The translations under genes were made by a program, and so were the position numbers. DNA of 64,000 nucleotides from Sporocytophaga sp. (GTDB lineage Bacteria > Bacteroidota > Bacteroidia > Cytophagales > Cytophagaceae). Position 1 is the stretch's first letter. Each line of letters opens with the position of its first letter. Below are positions 38,559-49,000 of the stretch, piece by piece. The stretch covers positions 434,001-498,000 of the forward strand of contig JANQAB010000004.1 of NCBI GenBank assembly GCA_024707265.1, read 5' to 3'. The notes under the pieces are model-generated. The model was given only the letters and a program-made list of their open reading frames with translations. It was not told the DNA's origin and did not search any database.

Positions 38559-41500
38559 CAGAATCATTTTTATCAATATTGCAAATACGGATTATTCCAG
38601 TGCAGAGATCGCAGGCAATACATGTTTTGTCGGAACCAACAACATGGGGAAGACGACATTGCAAAGGGCTATCTTGTTCTTCTACAGCGCCAATACCAGA
38701 GGTCTTGGTATTTCCGGTTCTCAGAAGTCATTTGAAGATTATTATTTCCAATACCCTAATTCATATATCATATATGAAATTCTGACAGAAGAAGGCATGT
38801 TCCATGTGATGGTATACAGACATAACAAACTGTTGTTTCGTTTTGTGGAAAGTCCTTTTAATAAGGATCTGTATATCGTGAACAATGAAGCAGTTCTTCC
38901 TAAAGAGGTGCTGACAAGGTTTAATGAACATAAATTATACTACAGCGACCAGATTGAAACCTTTGAAAGGTATAGGAATATAATCTATGGTGCAGATCCT
39001 GACAAACGTTATAAGAAGTTTGCACTGATTAAAGGAAATAGCAACTATCATAATATACCCCTTGCCATTACTTCAATTTTCCTGAGTTCGGAAGCTTCTA
39101 TAAAAGCAGAGTTTGTGAAAGAATGCATTGCAAACTCTATCAGTACGAAACATACCAATATAGAGCTGAAGACAGTCGAACGTCAGTTGCGCCAGTTTAC
39201 AGAGAAATATCAGGATATCGAGACATTCTTCAGAAAAGAGAATGCTCAGAGAGGAGAGTTGATTAAAGATAATTTCTCACAGATAAAAAATCTTAAAACC
39301 AAACAACGGGCACTTGCTGCAGAACTTGGAGGGGCAATAAAATATGCTACAGAACAAAGAGATTTATTAGGACTGCAGGTAGCAAACTTCAGACAAAAGG
39401 CAGAAGCTCTAACCAAGGAATTTAAATGGAAAGAAAATGCCTTTCAGGAGAAGAAAGGAGAAATCAACCAGGAAATCGGAGCTATTAAATCAAGGCTAAA
39501 AGAAGCAGATAAAAAACAAAAGGAATATCAGGGAAGAGGAATAGAGGAGCTAATTAAGAAAGCAGAGGAGAAACAACAGCTTTTAGCCAGTCTGCAAGCC
39601 AGGGAGACTGAATATTCTACATTGACTGCAGGGTTCAAAGATGTGGAGCAACAATTCAGGACTTTGTTCGATGGACTGGAAAATGAAAAAAAAAGAATTT
39701 CTGAATATGATTACGAGTCAGGGTTTATCCCAGGAAAGAAAATTTCAGGAAGTGAAAAGCAAGCTGGCTGAGGAGTTCAGAAAGAGTGAAAATAACCTCA
39801 GAGAAAAAAATGCTTCTGCAGTTGATCAATATAAAGGGCGTCTTCACAAAAGAGAGCTGGACAAACAGAAAGCAGAGTTTTCAGAAAAGGAAATAAAAAA
39901 GAAGAAGTACTTTGAAAGAGAGACCACTTTAATAAAAGAAAACCTTGGTGAAATAGGAAGGAGAAGGCTTGACAGAGAAGCTCAATCAAAAATTAAAAAC
40001 AGAGAGATAGAGGCTCTGAGAAAAGAAGCCGAACATATAAAAGAAAAGAACAGGATAACAGCCGAGCAATTTACTTCGAAGAATAAAGAAGAAATTGCCT
40101 TAATAGATGAGAAGATCAAAACTATTGAAGAAAAGCTTTCTGTACATCAGAATGCTTTCTTTGGCTTCCTGCAGGAAAATTATCCTGAATGGCCTAAAAC
40201 AATAGGCAAGGTTTGTAATGAAGAACTTCTCTTTAACAAAGATCTGAATCCTAAGTTGATTCAAAAGGAATTGGATACTTTATATGGAATTCAGCTCGAT
40301 CTTTCTAATGTTAAAATTCATTCCAAATCTCTTGAGGAATACGAACAGGAGAAATCCTCCTTGCTGGAAGAAAAATCTAAACTGAATCAGAGTTTTCTGG
40401 ATTTCAGAGAAGCACAGGCCAGAGAAGAACAATCTAAGCTTGCAACCATTGGTAAGAAAAGTGCTCAATTTAAAAATGAACTTTCTCAATTGGATTATGA
40501 TGCCGAGCAGGATGAACAAAAGGAGAAGCAATTCACTCTTGATTTGAATGACTGGGAAAGAAAAGCTGAAGCCCAGAGAGAACAGGATCTCACAGATGTA
40601 TATACACTTCAGGAAGAAATCAAAAAAGAATTGGCTGAAATCAATGCTTCAATGAAAGGTCTTTCTGAATCGCTTAAAGATGAGTTGAAGCTATTAAAAA
40701 ATAAAGAAGCGGATCGGATCGCTGAGGCGAAAAAGGAATATGAGGATGAAGCTGCCATACTTGAGGAATCAAAAGATGCAAAACTCGAAGAGTTTAATGA
40801 AAGAAGAGAGCAGCTGCAGGAAGATAAATCCAAGAGCTTAAAGAATAAGGGTATCGATAATTCTAAGATTAAAGCCCTGGAGAATGAAATAAAAAGCATT
40901 AAGCAAGGTCTGGATGAGATTGAAAAGAACGCAGAGTTCGTAAATGATTATAAGAAGGATAAGCGGGAACTGTTTGATAAAATAGAATCTTTCAACAAAG
41001 AAAAAGAAATCCTTGATGAGAAACTGATGCAATGTGAAAAGGATTTCAACGCTGAAAAGCAAGCTTATGAAAAGGATAAAATCCAGCTTGAAAAGGAGAG
41101 CTCAAAATTCCTTGAAGAGCTTAAGAAATATACAGACGGACTCGATTATTTTGAAAAGCATTTTAAAGAAAAGGCTTTGTATGAGCGTTTACGCCATTTG
41201 ATAGAACCTGCTACTGCCATGCCTTCTGATCTTGGTATTACAGCCCTTTGTTCTCAGCTGTTTTCAAATGACGGAGAGTATCATGGCCAGTTTGAGAAGT
41301 TCAGAAATAAAATTACAGAATTTACAGGACGTTTCCGTCCGGAAAACCACTTGAATTTCCGTATTAATCCCAATGCCAATGAATTTGAATACGAGAGATT
41401 TGCTGATTACCTGCAGGAGTTTTATAATGAAAATAAAATTCAGACATCCATAGCAGAAGTTGCCAAAAACCATGGCATGTTAATAGATGCCATTGCTACA

Positions 41501-42214
41501 AAAGTAAAAGCATTGACCGACCATAAAGGACGTATCAACCGGATGATCAGTAAGATGGAAGCAGACTTTGGAAGAGCATCATTTGAAAGTTCTAAACTGA
41601 TAGAATACATAAAGCTGAAGTCTGAAGACAGTGAAAACAAGGTATTGAAAAAGCTGCAGAAGATAGCCGAATTCAGAGAGCAGAACCCTTTCCTTTATGG
41701 AGAATCGAATTTGTTTAATCAGGAGAACAAAGCCAAGTCAGAGATTGATAAAAAGTCGGTAGAGCTTTTGAACGACCTTCAGAAAACCATCAGTGAAGAA
41801 AATTATGATGAGATTAAAGTGCAGGATTTATTTGAGCTGCGCTTTAGAATCAAAGAAGGAAAGAACGATACTGGTTGGATAGAGAAAATTGACAGAGTAG
41901 GCTCTACAGGTACTGATATGCTTGTGAAAGCTGTAATATATATTACCTTATTAAATGTTTTCATTAAAGAATCTACAGAGAAGACAGCACAGAACTTTAA
42001 AGTTCATTGTATTATAGATGAGGTAGGACAGATTTCTGCGCCTTATTTGAAAGAGTTGATAAGCTTTTCTGAAGAAAGGAATATCTATCTGATTAATGGT
42101 CTTCCGAACGAGAGCAAACTGGAAACTCATTACAACTATACGTATAAATTCAGAAAAGATCAGCATGGGAATGTGAAGGTAGTTCCGTTATTGACGATGA
42201 GTATTGAGCCCTGA
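38536..42214 (+). CDS. MukB/MksB (JetC)-like SMC ATPase (one frameshift)
   Basis: Read across one shift this is about 1226 residues. I start at MESKRILNRIIF. The ATPase head has the Walker A loop GTNNMGKTT near 33-41, very long coiled coils at about 230-500 and 560-880, and a C-terminal head with VGSTGTDMLVKAV (ABC signature type, about 1120) and the Walker B HCIIDEVGQI (about 1157). Frame 1 ends ISGSEKQAG; the next frame continues EFLNMITSQGLSQERKFQEV. One A fewer in the A9 run at 39686-39694 joins them. It would hydrolyse ATP in DNA loop extrusion or chromosome/plasmid handling. No JetD/MksG gene follows. Confidence 0.85.
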
Positions 42215-42242
42215 GTAGTTTTTTTTAATAAATATTTATTAT

Positions 42243-43208
42243 ATGGAAGAGCAAGAAAGTCTTATAACATCGGAACTTAGCGAGAAAGTTTATCCGGACA
42301 AGCCTGCTGAGGAAAATTCGGTTAAATCCATGTTGCCTTCATTGATCAGTGCGGGCTTGTTTATTGCTACAACTTATCTGGTATTTGACTGGGAGCTGAT
42401 GAGTATACTAATATTAGCCGGTGTTATTTTCGTTCATGAGCTGGGGCACTTTGCTGCAATGAAAGCATACAATTATAAAGATGTATCAATGTTTTTTGTC
42501 CCATTTTTCGGAGCATTTGTTTCGGGTACTAAAGAGCAGGTTTCACAAAAGCAGTCAGCTGTAATTCTTCTGGCTGGGCCATTACCTGGAGTTTTGATTG
42601 GATCTGTATTGTATTATTTTGCCCTGGTAAATAATAATGATGTATTGTTCAATACAGTGAATTTTATGGTTTTAATAAACCTATTTAATTTACTGCCTGT
42701 CATGCCTCTGGATGGAGGACGATTCATCAAATGTCTCTTCTTTGAGAGAAGTGAGCTTATAGGAAGTATATTCAGTTATGTATCCATTGGCGCTCTTTTT
42801 TACTATTCCATCACTTCTCAATCTTATTTTTTGATGCTTGTTCCTGGCTTCCTGATGCTGCAGTTATTTGCGCAGTCACAGTTAAAAAAGACAAAGGAAG
42901 CGGTGCTGGATAAAGGAATTAACATTAACAAAAGTTATGATGAACTTAGTAATGAAGAGTACTGGCTTGTGCGTGATGAGATAGGGAAACATGTTAAGGC
43001 TTTTAGTAAGTATATTACTCCCGGAAAATACGAGGTTTCAGAAAATGAACAGAAGGTAATAGAACAGGTTAAAGCAGTTATTCAAAAAGAACCTATACAG
43101 GATCTTAAGGTAGGAGGTAAAATTCTTTTTACTGCCATCTGGATCTTATCTTTTATTATTCCTATTGTAATTATTGGGGTAAGTATGGTTTTGACAGGAA
43201 GTTTTTAA
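42243..43208 (+). CDS. Site-2 protease family (M50) membrane metalloprotease
   Basis: The 321-residue membrane protein has the zinc motif HELGH at 65-69 in a hydrophobic helix, and the third ligand region NLLPVMPLDGGR near residue 155. Several further membrane segments follow (SFIIPIVIIGVSMVL at the end). M50 proteases cut substrates within the membrane, often anti-sigma factors, but no such target is next to it. It begins 28 bp after the condensin ATPase stop, so co-transcription is possible. Confidence 0.88.
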   Translation: MEEQESLITSELSEKVYPDKPAEENSVKSMLPSLISAGLFIATTYLVFDWELMSILILAGVIFVHELGHFAAMKAYNYKDVSMFFVPFFGAFVSGTKEQVSQKQSAVILLAGPLPGVLIGSVLYYFALVNNNDVLFNTVNFMVLINLFNLLPVMPLDGGRFIKCLFFERSELIGSIFSYVSIGALFYYSITSQSYFLMLVPGFLMLQLFAQSQLKKTKEAVLDKGININKSYDELSNEEYWLVRDEIGKHVKAFSKYITPGKYEVSENEQKVIEQVKAVIQKEPIQDLKVGGKILFTAIWILSFIIPIVIIGVSMVLTGSF

Positions 43209-43281
43209 GTTATTTCTTCCTTGAAAACCTGTGCTTTACCTAAAATAGGTTTTATTTATTGTCAATCAATAATTTACTTTT

Positions 43282-43857
43282 ATGGGCCTTGATAGTGTAC
43301 AACTCCTTGTTGATATAGAAAATCACTTTGGAATTCAGATCCCAGATAGTGATGCTGAAAAGATTAATACAGTTCAGACAATGGTTAATGTGGTTGCTAA
43401 ATACCTGAATATTGAGGTTAATGATATGTATTTAAAGAAGGAAACCCTCAGAATTATAAACAATGCATTAAAAAGTGAAAACCTTATTAATAGAGAAATA
43501 TCTTATTCCGATTTTATTTTTAAAACATTAGATCCCTTAAATGATAAGGTTTGGGATACTCTTTCCCAAATGACAGGTCTTGTATTACCTAAACCTTTTA
43601 TTGCCGGTATAGGTCATAATAAAGTCTTTTCATTTCTCGCTTGGAATCCAAAATATGAATGGGAAAAGGTCACTGCAGGACATTTTATTGATGCTGTCTG
43701 TGCCCGTAACCATGAAAAATTAATAGATCGAAAAAATATATCAGATATTTATGAAATTTTAGTTTCCATAATAGCAATTACTGTAGAAAGTATCGGTGTT
43801 GATTACTACGAAGTAGAACCAGAAAAATCATTTACCAATGACCTTGGTATTGACTAA
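43282..43857 (+). CDS. Acyl-carrier-like phosphopantetheine-binding protein
   Basis: The 191-residue protein begins directly at the ACP serine motif MGLDSVQLLVDIENHFGIQIPD. Ser5 is the likely phosphopantetheine site. The first ACP helix is missing, which is normal for this Bacteroidota group. The C-terminal half (about 120-190) includes KVTAGHFIDAVCARNHEKLI and ends SFTNDLGID, a conserved second domain. The partner pathway is unknown. A Crp/Fnr regulator follows at 26 bp. Confidence 0.75.
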   Translation: MGLDSVQLLVDIENHFGIQIPDSDAEKINTVQTMVNVVAKYLNIEVNDMYLKKETLRIINNALKSENLINREISYSDFIFKTLDPLNDKVWDTLSQMTGLVLPKPFIAGIGHNKVFSFLAWNPKYEWEKVTAGHFIDAVCARNHEKLIDRKNISDIYEILVSIIAITVESIGVDYYEVEPEKSFTNDLGID

Positions 43858-43883
43858 AAACGGATTAAAAAACATTACAGCAA

Positions 43884-44455
43884 ATGCCTATCTCATCCTT
43901 ATTAAAATACATCTCCAAAACCGTTTCATTATCAGAAGAGGATATTAAGATGCTTATGAAGGTATTTAATTATGATACCTTTAAAAAGGAAGTCTGCTGG
44001 AAGCAGAAAATTCTGTTGCACAAAATCTTTATTTTATAAAATCAGGTTTTGCCAGGATTTATCATTTTGATGATGGCAATGAAATTACAACATCCATAGG
44101 TACTCCTAATAGCCTTATAACAAGCTTTGAAAGCTTTATGAAAGGAACGCCATCAACCTGTAACCTTAAATGTATTACAGATTGTGAAATGCTGTATATC
44201 TCTAGGGGCGATTATATCAGGATCTTTACGGAAATTTCTTCCTGGGAAAAATTTTGCAGAGTTAATTATGAGAAAATAATAGCAAGCAATTTTCAGCGAA
44301 GCAATGATCTGATTTCCCTCCCAGCGGAAAAAAGGTACCAGAAATTAGTCGAGTCCCATCCTGAAATAGTTCAAAACGTTCCTATTCAATATATTGCCTC
44401 TTATATTGGCATTAAGCCTGAATCATTAAGCCGGATTCGGAAGAAAATTTCCTAA
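43884..44455 (+). CDS. Crp/Fnr-family transcription regulator (one frameshift)
   Basis: The first frame (MPISSLLKYISKTVSLSEEDI) ends early at KIFIL. The next frame continues LLEAESVAQNLYFIKSGFARIYHFDDGNEITTSI, the cyclic-nucleotide-binding jelly roll. The C-terminal helix-turn-helix follows (VPIQYIASYIGIKPESLSRIRKKIS). One more A in the A5 run at 43983-43987 joins the parts into a ~190-residue protein. The type is that of Bacteroidota Crp/Fnr regulators controlling neighbouring metabolic genes. It is followed 63 bp later by the MBL-fold gene. Confidence 0.8.
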
Positions 44456-44518
44456 CATTTATCAAGTAAAAGAACTAAGGTTGTTAATGACCTTTGTATT
44501 GTCATAAACATTAAGGCA

Positions 44519-45226
44519 ATGCAAAAGATCATTCAATTATCAGTGCTCCCTTATGGGATGATGAATTGCTTTCTCATCAAAGGGGACAGAAAACATGTAT
44601 TGGTAGACACCGGAATTCCAGGCAGCGAAACAAGAATTCTTAAGCAAATAGATGAACAAGGCTTAAGGAGGGAGGATATAGGCCTTATTATTATTTCTCA
44701 TGGCCATATCGACCATTTCGGGAGTGTGAGGGCTTTACGAAAGATTCTGAATGTACCTGTTATGGTCCATGAGTCGGACGCACAGGCTTTGATTACTGGA
44801 AAAAGTATGGCAGAAACACTTAAGCCTAATAAGAAAATCTGGAATATCTTAAAGAGAAGATTATTGACTACACAAGCCCCTGGTTGTTCGCCCGATATAA
44901 TTCTAAAAGACAATACTGATTTTGATCTGAATCCTTATGGAATTAATGGAAAGGTTATACATACACCTGGCCATACTCCAGGCTCTTTATCTGTAGTTGT
45001 TGATGACAGACAGGCTATAATAATGGATTTGGCTTCTTCAGGAATTCTGCTTGGTGGCTTGGCTTTTCATTCAAGAATGAAGAAACCTCCGTTTCATGAT
45101 AATTTACTTGAAGTAAAAGCAAGTATTGATAAACTGTTGGATTTGAATCTGGAGGTATTTTATCTGGGGCATGGTTACCCTGTTACAAGAAAAGCATTAA
45201 TGTATTATCGGGATAAGGTATTATAG
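44519..45226 (+). CDS. MBL-fold metallo-hydrolase
   Basis: The 235-residue protein has the metallo-beta-lactamase motif HGHIDH at 61-66, a following GHTPGSLSVVV segment, MDLASSG, and a final GHGYPV. These supply the binuclear metal ligands. Members hydrolyse thioesters, lactones, nucleic acids or other esters. It sits downstream of a Crp/Fnr regulator on the same strand, so it may be its target; that is inferred. The actual substrate is unknown. Confidence 0.85.
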   Translation: MQKIIQLSVLPYGMMNCFLIKGDRKHVLVDTGIPGSETRILKQIDEQGLRREDIGLIIISHGHIDHFGSVRALRKILNVPVMVHESDAQALITGKSMAETLKPNKKIWNILKRRLLTTQAPGCSPDIILKDNTDFDLNPYGINGKVIHTPGHTPGSLSVVVDDRQAIIMDLASSGILLGGLAFHSRMKKPPFHDNLLEVKASIDKLLDLNLEVFYLGHGYPVTRKALMYYRDKVL

Positions 45227-45280
45227 AATAAAAAGCTGAAATTTAAAGGTAATGGATATACCTTCAGTATCGATACAATT

Positions 45281-45316
45281 AACATAACTTCTTCTCTAAT
45301 TGAGAAGGAGTTACGT
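45281..45316. terminator. Hairpin between convergent MBL and radical SAM-pair genes
   Basis: Arms TAACTTCTTCTC and GAGAAGGAGTTA pair around a short loop. It lies between the convergent stops at 45226 and 45328 and can serve both directions. Confidence 0.6.
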
Positions 45317-45327
45317 TAAGGTTTTTC

Positions 45328-46257
45328 TTAGGCTAACTTTTTATCAATATCTTTATAATGTTCTTTGATCATATATAAAGTCTGAAGACAATTTTCTTCC
45401 TGTATGCCGAGCGTCTCAAATAGATGCTTAAGCACACAAGCCATTACAGGCCATTTTTCCTGATCCTGGAGCCTTGTCTTTGTATTTGAAGTGTATTTGA
45501 ACCAGTCAGGCAAAGTGCATTTCTCTTCTTTAAGAATATGTTTAAATGTTAAAATGTCTCTTCTGAAATCCTCAAGCCAGTAAAAGTCGGTATCTTCTAA
45601 ATCATCAGCAAAAGTTTCGATCAGTGAGGCAATAGTTTCTTTTTGTTCAATGAAACTTCTTCGCATAAGCTCTGCAATTTCTTTGATCTCTTTTTGCTTT
45701 AGTTTCCTTAGTTCCTTGTCTTTTCTCGAAAAGTAATCAGCTGTAGGCATGCGCTCTTTAAAATGCCATTCTGAAAAATCTGCTTTTTCATGACGGCTAT
45801 CACTCAGTATGGTGATGATAGAGTCGGATAATACAAGTCCGGTAGCGAAGACGAGATCGTCGTCAAAGGTTCCTCTGCTTTCCAGCATCTTAGGAGTATA
45901 CTTGCATAAAAAGTCCAGAAGTTTTTCATTGATGAAATCGCTTTCAGTGAATGATCTCCTTAGGTCCATATCAAACTCCTGAATGCTGTTATTGGGATAG
46001 TTTGGAAAGAAAGTCTGAGGATAATAAAAAGTCAGATCAAGATCCTTACTTGGATTTTCCTGAAGGAATGCATGGATTTTGGAAAGGTATTGACTTCTGA
46101 TATATTCAATGTCAAGAGCTTTGTTTAATCTGAAATATACTTTAAAATGATCGCCCCTGCGGTAGCTGGTTTCATGAAAGAAATTTAAGCCATCCTCTTC
46201 AGGAGCCTCTTCATACAAAGGAAGCAGGCATTCGAAGAGAAATCGGTTTACTTCCAT
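45328..46257 (-). CDS. Partner of radical SAM protein, possible thiopeptide-type domain
   Basis: I start at MEVNRFLFECLLP, 4 bp after the stop of the radical SAM gene; an earlier start would overlap it. The ~309-residue soluble protein contains NFFHETSYRRGDHFKVYFRL near the N-terminus, similar in layout to the WFFIRY..HLRLRF segment of SpaB_C/thiopeptide-type biosynthesis proteins. Later YPNNSIQEFDMDL and DLVFATGLVLSDSIITIL follow in order. The resemblance is weak. It is certainly an operon partner of the radical SAM enzyme. Confidence 0.55.
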   Translation of the reverse strand: MEVNRFLFECLLPLYEEAPEEDGLNFFHETSYRRGDHFKVYFRLNKALDIEYIRSQYLSKIHAFLQENPSKDLDLTFYYPQTFFPNYPNNSIQEFDMDLRRSFTESDFINEKLLDFLCKYTPKMLESRGTFDDDLVFATGLVLSDSIITILSDSRHEKADFSEWHFKERMPTADYFSRKDKELRKLKQKEIKEIAELMRRSFIEQKETIASLIETFADDLEDTDFYWLEDFRRDILTFKHILKEEKCTLPDWFKYTSNTKTRLQDQEKWPVMACVLKHLFETLGIQEENCLQTLYMIKEHYKDIDKKLA

Positions 46258-46261
46258 TCTG

Positions 46262-47641
46262 TTATAGTAGACTTGAAAATAAAAACTTGTAATTAAAGAC
46301 ATAATCAAAATATCTGTTAGTTAACTTTTTATTTATATAATTTCTTTTTTTAGAATAGAAGTCAAAATGACAATGACACAATTCTTTGTTGCACAAAACC
46401 GGATTGTCCGGCAGGGTAAGATTGGGATTTCCTATATTACCTATTTTGCCTCCGACCATACACCATCCTCTGAATATGTCTCCTTTAGCATCAATAGCTA
46501 TTTGAGTGACGCCACTCAGGCAATTCCAGCCCCACCATGTATTTTCCTTTGAGGAGACCAGAAGCGGAGGGGATATCTTTTGTTTTTTTCCGTCAGGATA
46601 TACTTTTGAAAGATCAGATCTCTTATTGATAACCTTTGTTTTATTTGTAACAGGTTCTTTCGAAGTAGTAGAGTTGAATTGATCTATTACATCTAGTTCA
46701 TTCTGAGTATAGCCAGGTAAAAGTTCTCCTTCCAGGTCTTCTATCAATGGCATCAGGTTTACTGTATAGATACCAAGCTTACGGATATCTTCTCCCAATT
46801 CCAGGCAGAAGTCAAGTTTGCCCGGAGGTGTCATAATATTACAGTTCAGGTCTACCTTATCTTTCAGGAAATCGGCAAGCTCCAGGTATTTCGTCCGGTC
46901 AGCAAACTCTGTATGGTAGCTGAATGCTATGACATCAAAATGCTGAACATTCTTTCTCCACCAGTCCATTGTTCTTGAGCCGTTTGTAATCATTGAAATC
47001 ACACCACCTTTAGACTTTATATATGAACATAAAGCCCCATAGTCTTTAAATAGCGTAACTTCTCCTCCAGTAAACTCTATTACAATTTTTTGTCCTGCTT
47101 TTTTCTCAAAAAGCGTATCAATGAAGTTTTTCAGAATTTCAAGATCTGTCCATGGAATAGAACCATCATTTAGGTAAGATGGGCAATAGCTGCAGGAGTA
47201 ACTGCATGTGTTGCCAAGAAACCAGTTGGCGACAAAGATATTCTCAGTTTCCAGACCAGTGTCCAGTACAGAATATCCGTGTTGCACTGCTTCTATCTTT
47301 TTCTGAATTTGGTTTTGATGAGTAATCAGAAAAGATTCTGTCAGATTATAATCGGTAAGACGAATAACTTCCCTGTCATTTTCCTGGTATAGGTAATCGT
47401 TGATTTTTTTCCAGGATACCCATTCACCATCATGAAGCTGAAGATCGATGCTGTTATCTCTTATGGTATATCGACCCTCTATAGTTGGTTCCTTTATTAT
47501 TGAATTTTCTACATATCCACCATCTGATCCTGGTAAAACCTCTACAACACCACTCAGACATGTGTTATTGCTGTACAAAATGTAAAAACTACTTTCGTTA
47601 AGATTATTGTGTTTGATGAATAAGTCTTTAAATATTTTCAT
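46262..47641 (-). CDS. Radical SAM enzyme with C-terminal SPASM-like Cys cluster
   Basis: I start at MKIFKDLFIKHNN; 14 earlier codons are open but less family-like. The 459-residue protein has an N-terminal beta-rich domain (to about 140), then the radical SAM core with CSYSCSYC (CxxxCxxC) and the GGE loop EFTGGEVTLF. The C-terminal part has W-G-W-N-C, FRGWCMVGG and CNKELCHCHFDF cysteines, suggesting additional Fe-S clusters. Together with its partner gene it may modify a peptide or small molecule. No precursor peptide gene is visible nearby. Confidence 0.85.
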   Translation of the reverse strand: MKIFKDLFIKHNNLNESSFYILYSNNTCLSGVVEVLPGSDGGYVENSIIKEPTIEGRYTIRDNSIDLQLHDGEWVSWKKINDYLYQENDREVIRLTDYNLTESFLITHQNQIQKKIEAVQHGYSVLDTGLETENIFVANWFLGNTCSYSCSYCPSYLNDGSIPWTDLEILKNFIDTLFEKKAGQKIVIEFTGGEVTLFKDYGALCSYIKSKGGVISMITNGSRTMDWWRKNVQHFDVIAFSYHTEFADRTKYLELADFLKDKVDLNCNIMTPPGKLDFCLELGEDIRKLGIYTVNLMPLIEDLEGELLPGYTQNELDVIDQFNSTTSKEPVTNKTKVINKRSDLSKVYPDGKKQKISPPLLVSSKENTWWGWNCLSGVTQIAIDAKGDIFRGWCMVGGKIGNIGNPNLTLPDNPVLCNKELCHCHFDFYSKKRNYINKKLTNRYFDYVFNYKFLFSSLL

Positions 47642-48067
47642 AACATAGTTGTTTTGGTCATGGACAAACAGGATGTATTCCATGATGTGGGTTTGGCTGA
47701 CGATGATATTTCTATATCTTGCTGATTACTTTACAATTTGATCTTCAAGAAAGCTGATTTATTTTTTAGAGTATGTATCAAATGTTACAAAAAGCAAACT
47801 AGTTAACTTTTTTTATTCCTGTTAAAGTGGTTGATTATTAAGGTTACATGAAATCTTTAGCTTAAAACATCAGGGTGATGGGAAAACGAGAGAATTATCA
47901 AAGTGTAGGATTAATTATTAAGTTCCTATAGCCAAGTCACTAAACCTCATCTCGAATCTTTTTTCCTGAAGGGGGCCACTTAAGGATTCTTTGCTTTGTT
48001 AAGTTGACAGTGGTATGGGAAGGCCATTGCGGAGATAACCAAAATTCTGTAAATTCTATAACCCTGT

Positions 48068-48211
48068 AAATCCTGATTCATACAATCTCACAATCCTGAA
48101 GGGATTGAATATTTATAGATAATTGGGGATTGCCTTGGTGCGACCCCTATAGGGTCGTATGTTATTTGTCTGCTCTTATCTATAAACATTTGACCTCTTC
48201 AAGGTCAGGAC
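48068..48211 (+). repeat. Hairpin-rich dispersed repeat, left copy
   Basis: It contains three hairpins: CAATCC-TGAA-GGGATTG, ACGACCC-CTA-TAGGGTCGT type, and GACCT-CTTCA-AGGTC. Its reverse complement matches 56985-57126 along nearly the full length, with scattered mismatches and one 2-bp length difference. This is the style of Bacteroidota intergenic repeats. Confidence 0.85.
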
Positions 48212-48298
48212 TTTTTTCAGACTTTCATAGTTTTACCATATTGCTAGAAATCTTGCCTGTAACCCGACCATGGTTAACTTAATGAATCATTATTGGGA

Positions 48299-48345
48299 TA
48301 AGTTGACTATGTCCTTCAGGAGGGGGATTTAGGATGAGTTCTTTT
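48299..48345 (+). repeat. Short dispersed repeat (CCTTCAGG...GATTTAGGATGAG)
   Basis: It begins TAAGTTGACTATGTCC and continues CTTCAGGAGG. A direct copy lies at 57128-57175, a partial copy at 37907-37945, and a likely inverted diverged copy at 47945-47985. Confidence 0.65.
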
Positions 48346-48599
48346 AAATTATATACCTTTTATTATTCCAAACTGAGCTTCAAAGCAATCATTGCCGTCT
48401 GATATTCAAGAGTAAGATTCTTTCTAACGTTAATAAACCCATATATGCCATTTGTTAATTACGTCAGTTTTAAATTCCTGGAATATATAAATTGGAAATC
48501 ATGTGAATGCTTTAGCTATAAGGACAGCTTCTTATAAGGTGTTACAAATACATGGCTTATAATAACTTATTTAGTTCATAGACAAAAATTTTTAAAAAA

Positions 48600-48992
48600 A
48601 TGGGATTAGCAGAAAAAAGACTGGCAGAAGAAATCAAGACAAATAAACTACCTGAATTTGAAACAAAGTTGCAGGATAAAGCAGGTTATCCTATCAAGGT
48701 AGATATTGACTGGGCTTCATTTACAGCGTATAATGAATATCCGCTTTCAAGACTTGATATCGTATTTAGTGACATAGAATCTTTTGTGAAGAAAATCTGC
48801 ACTGATGATATGGGTAAAGAAGCATTGAAAGAAAAAATGTCAACTATATATTTATCCAATACGGATCAGAGAGATGCAGTGAATATGGAGTTGAAAGACA
48901 ATAAACTGTCACTTCACTTTCAATTGGCTGGCGATACTTTTAGTTCTTATACCGATTCTCAAATCGCATCTTATGTAGAAAAACTATTGTAA
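48600..48992 (+). CDS. Small protein sharing a C-terminal domain with next gene
   Basis: The 130-residue soluble product starts MGLAEKRLAEEIKTNKLPEFETKL. Residues 60-130 (DIESFVKKICTDDMGKEAL, then SLHFQLAGDTF and IASYVEKLL) match the C-terminal part of the next protein (IFKSICKDDMGKKAV, HLILALAKRG, LLQSIEKVL). It is the first gene of the four-gene module; the next starts 8 bp after its stop. No family is recognised and no catalytic motif is visible. Confidence 0.75.
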   Translation: MGLAEKRLAEEIKTNKLPEFETKLQDKAGYPIKVDIDWASFTAYNEYPLSRLDIVFSDIESFVKKICTDDMGKEALKEKMSTIYLSNTDQRDAVNMELKDNKLSLHFQLAGDTFSSYTDSQIASYVEKLL

Positions 48993-49000
48993 TATAAATA

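Larger units (their letters stand above)
47642..48599. other. Long intergenic region rich in dispersed hairpin repeats
   Basis: About 950 bp without a credible gene. It contains a reverse-orientation short repeat near 47945-47985, the ~143-bp repeat (48068-48211), and a forward short repeat (48299-48345). The part from 48350 to 48599 is plain A/T-rich sequence and presumably holds the promoter of the downstream module. Confidence 0.6.

Noticed and set aside
36283..42214. A complete Wadjet (JetABCD) defence system
   Set aside because: No JetD/MksG-like gene is present on either side, so only a JetABC/MksBEF-like condensin can be claimed.
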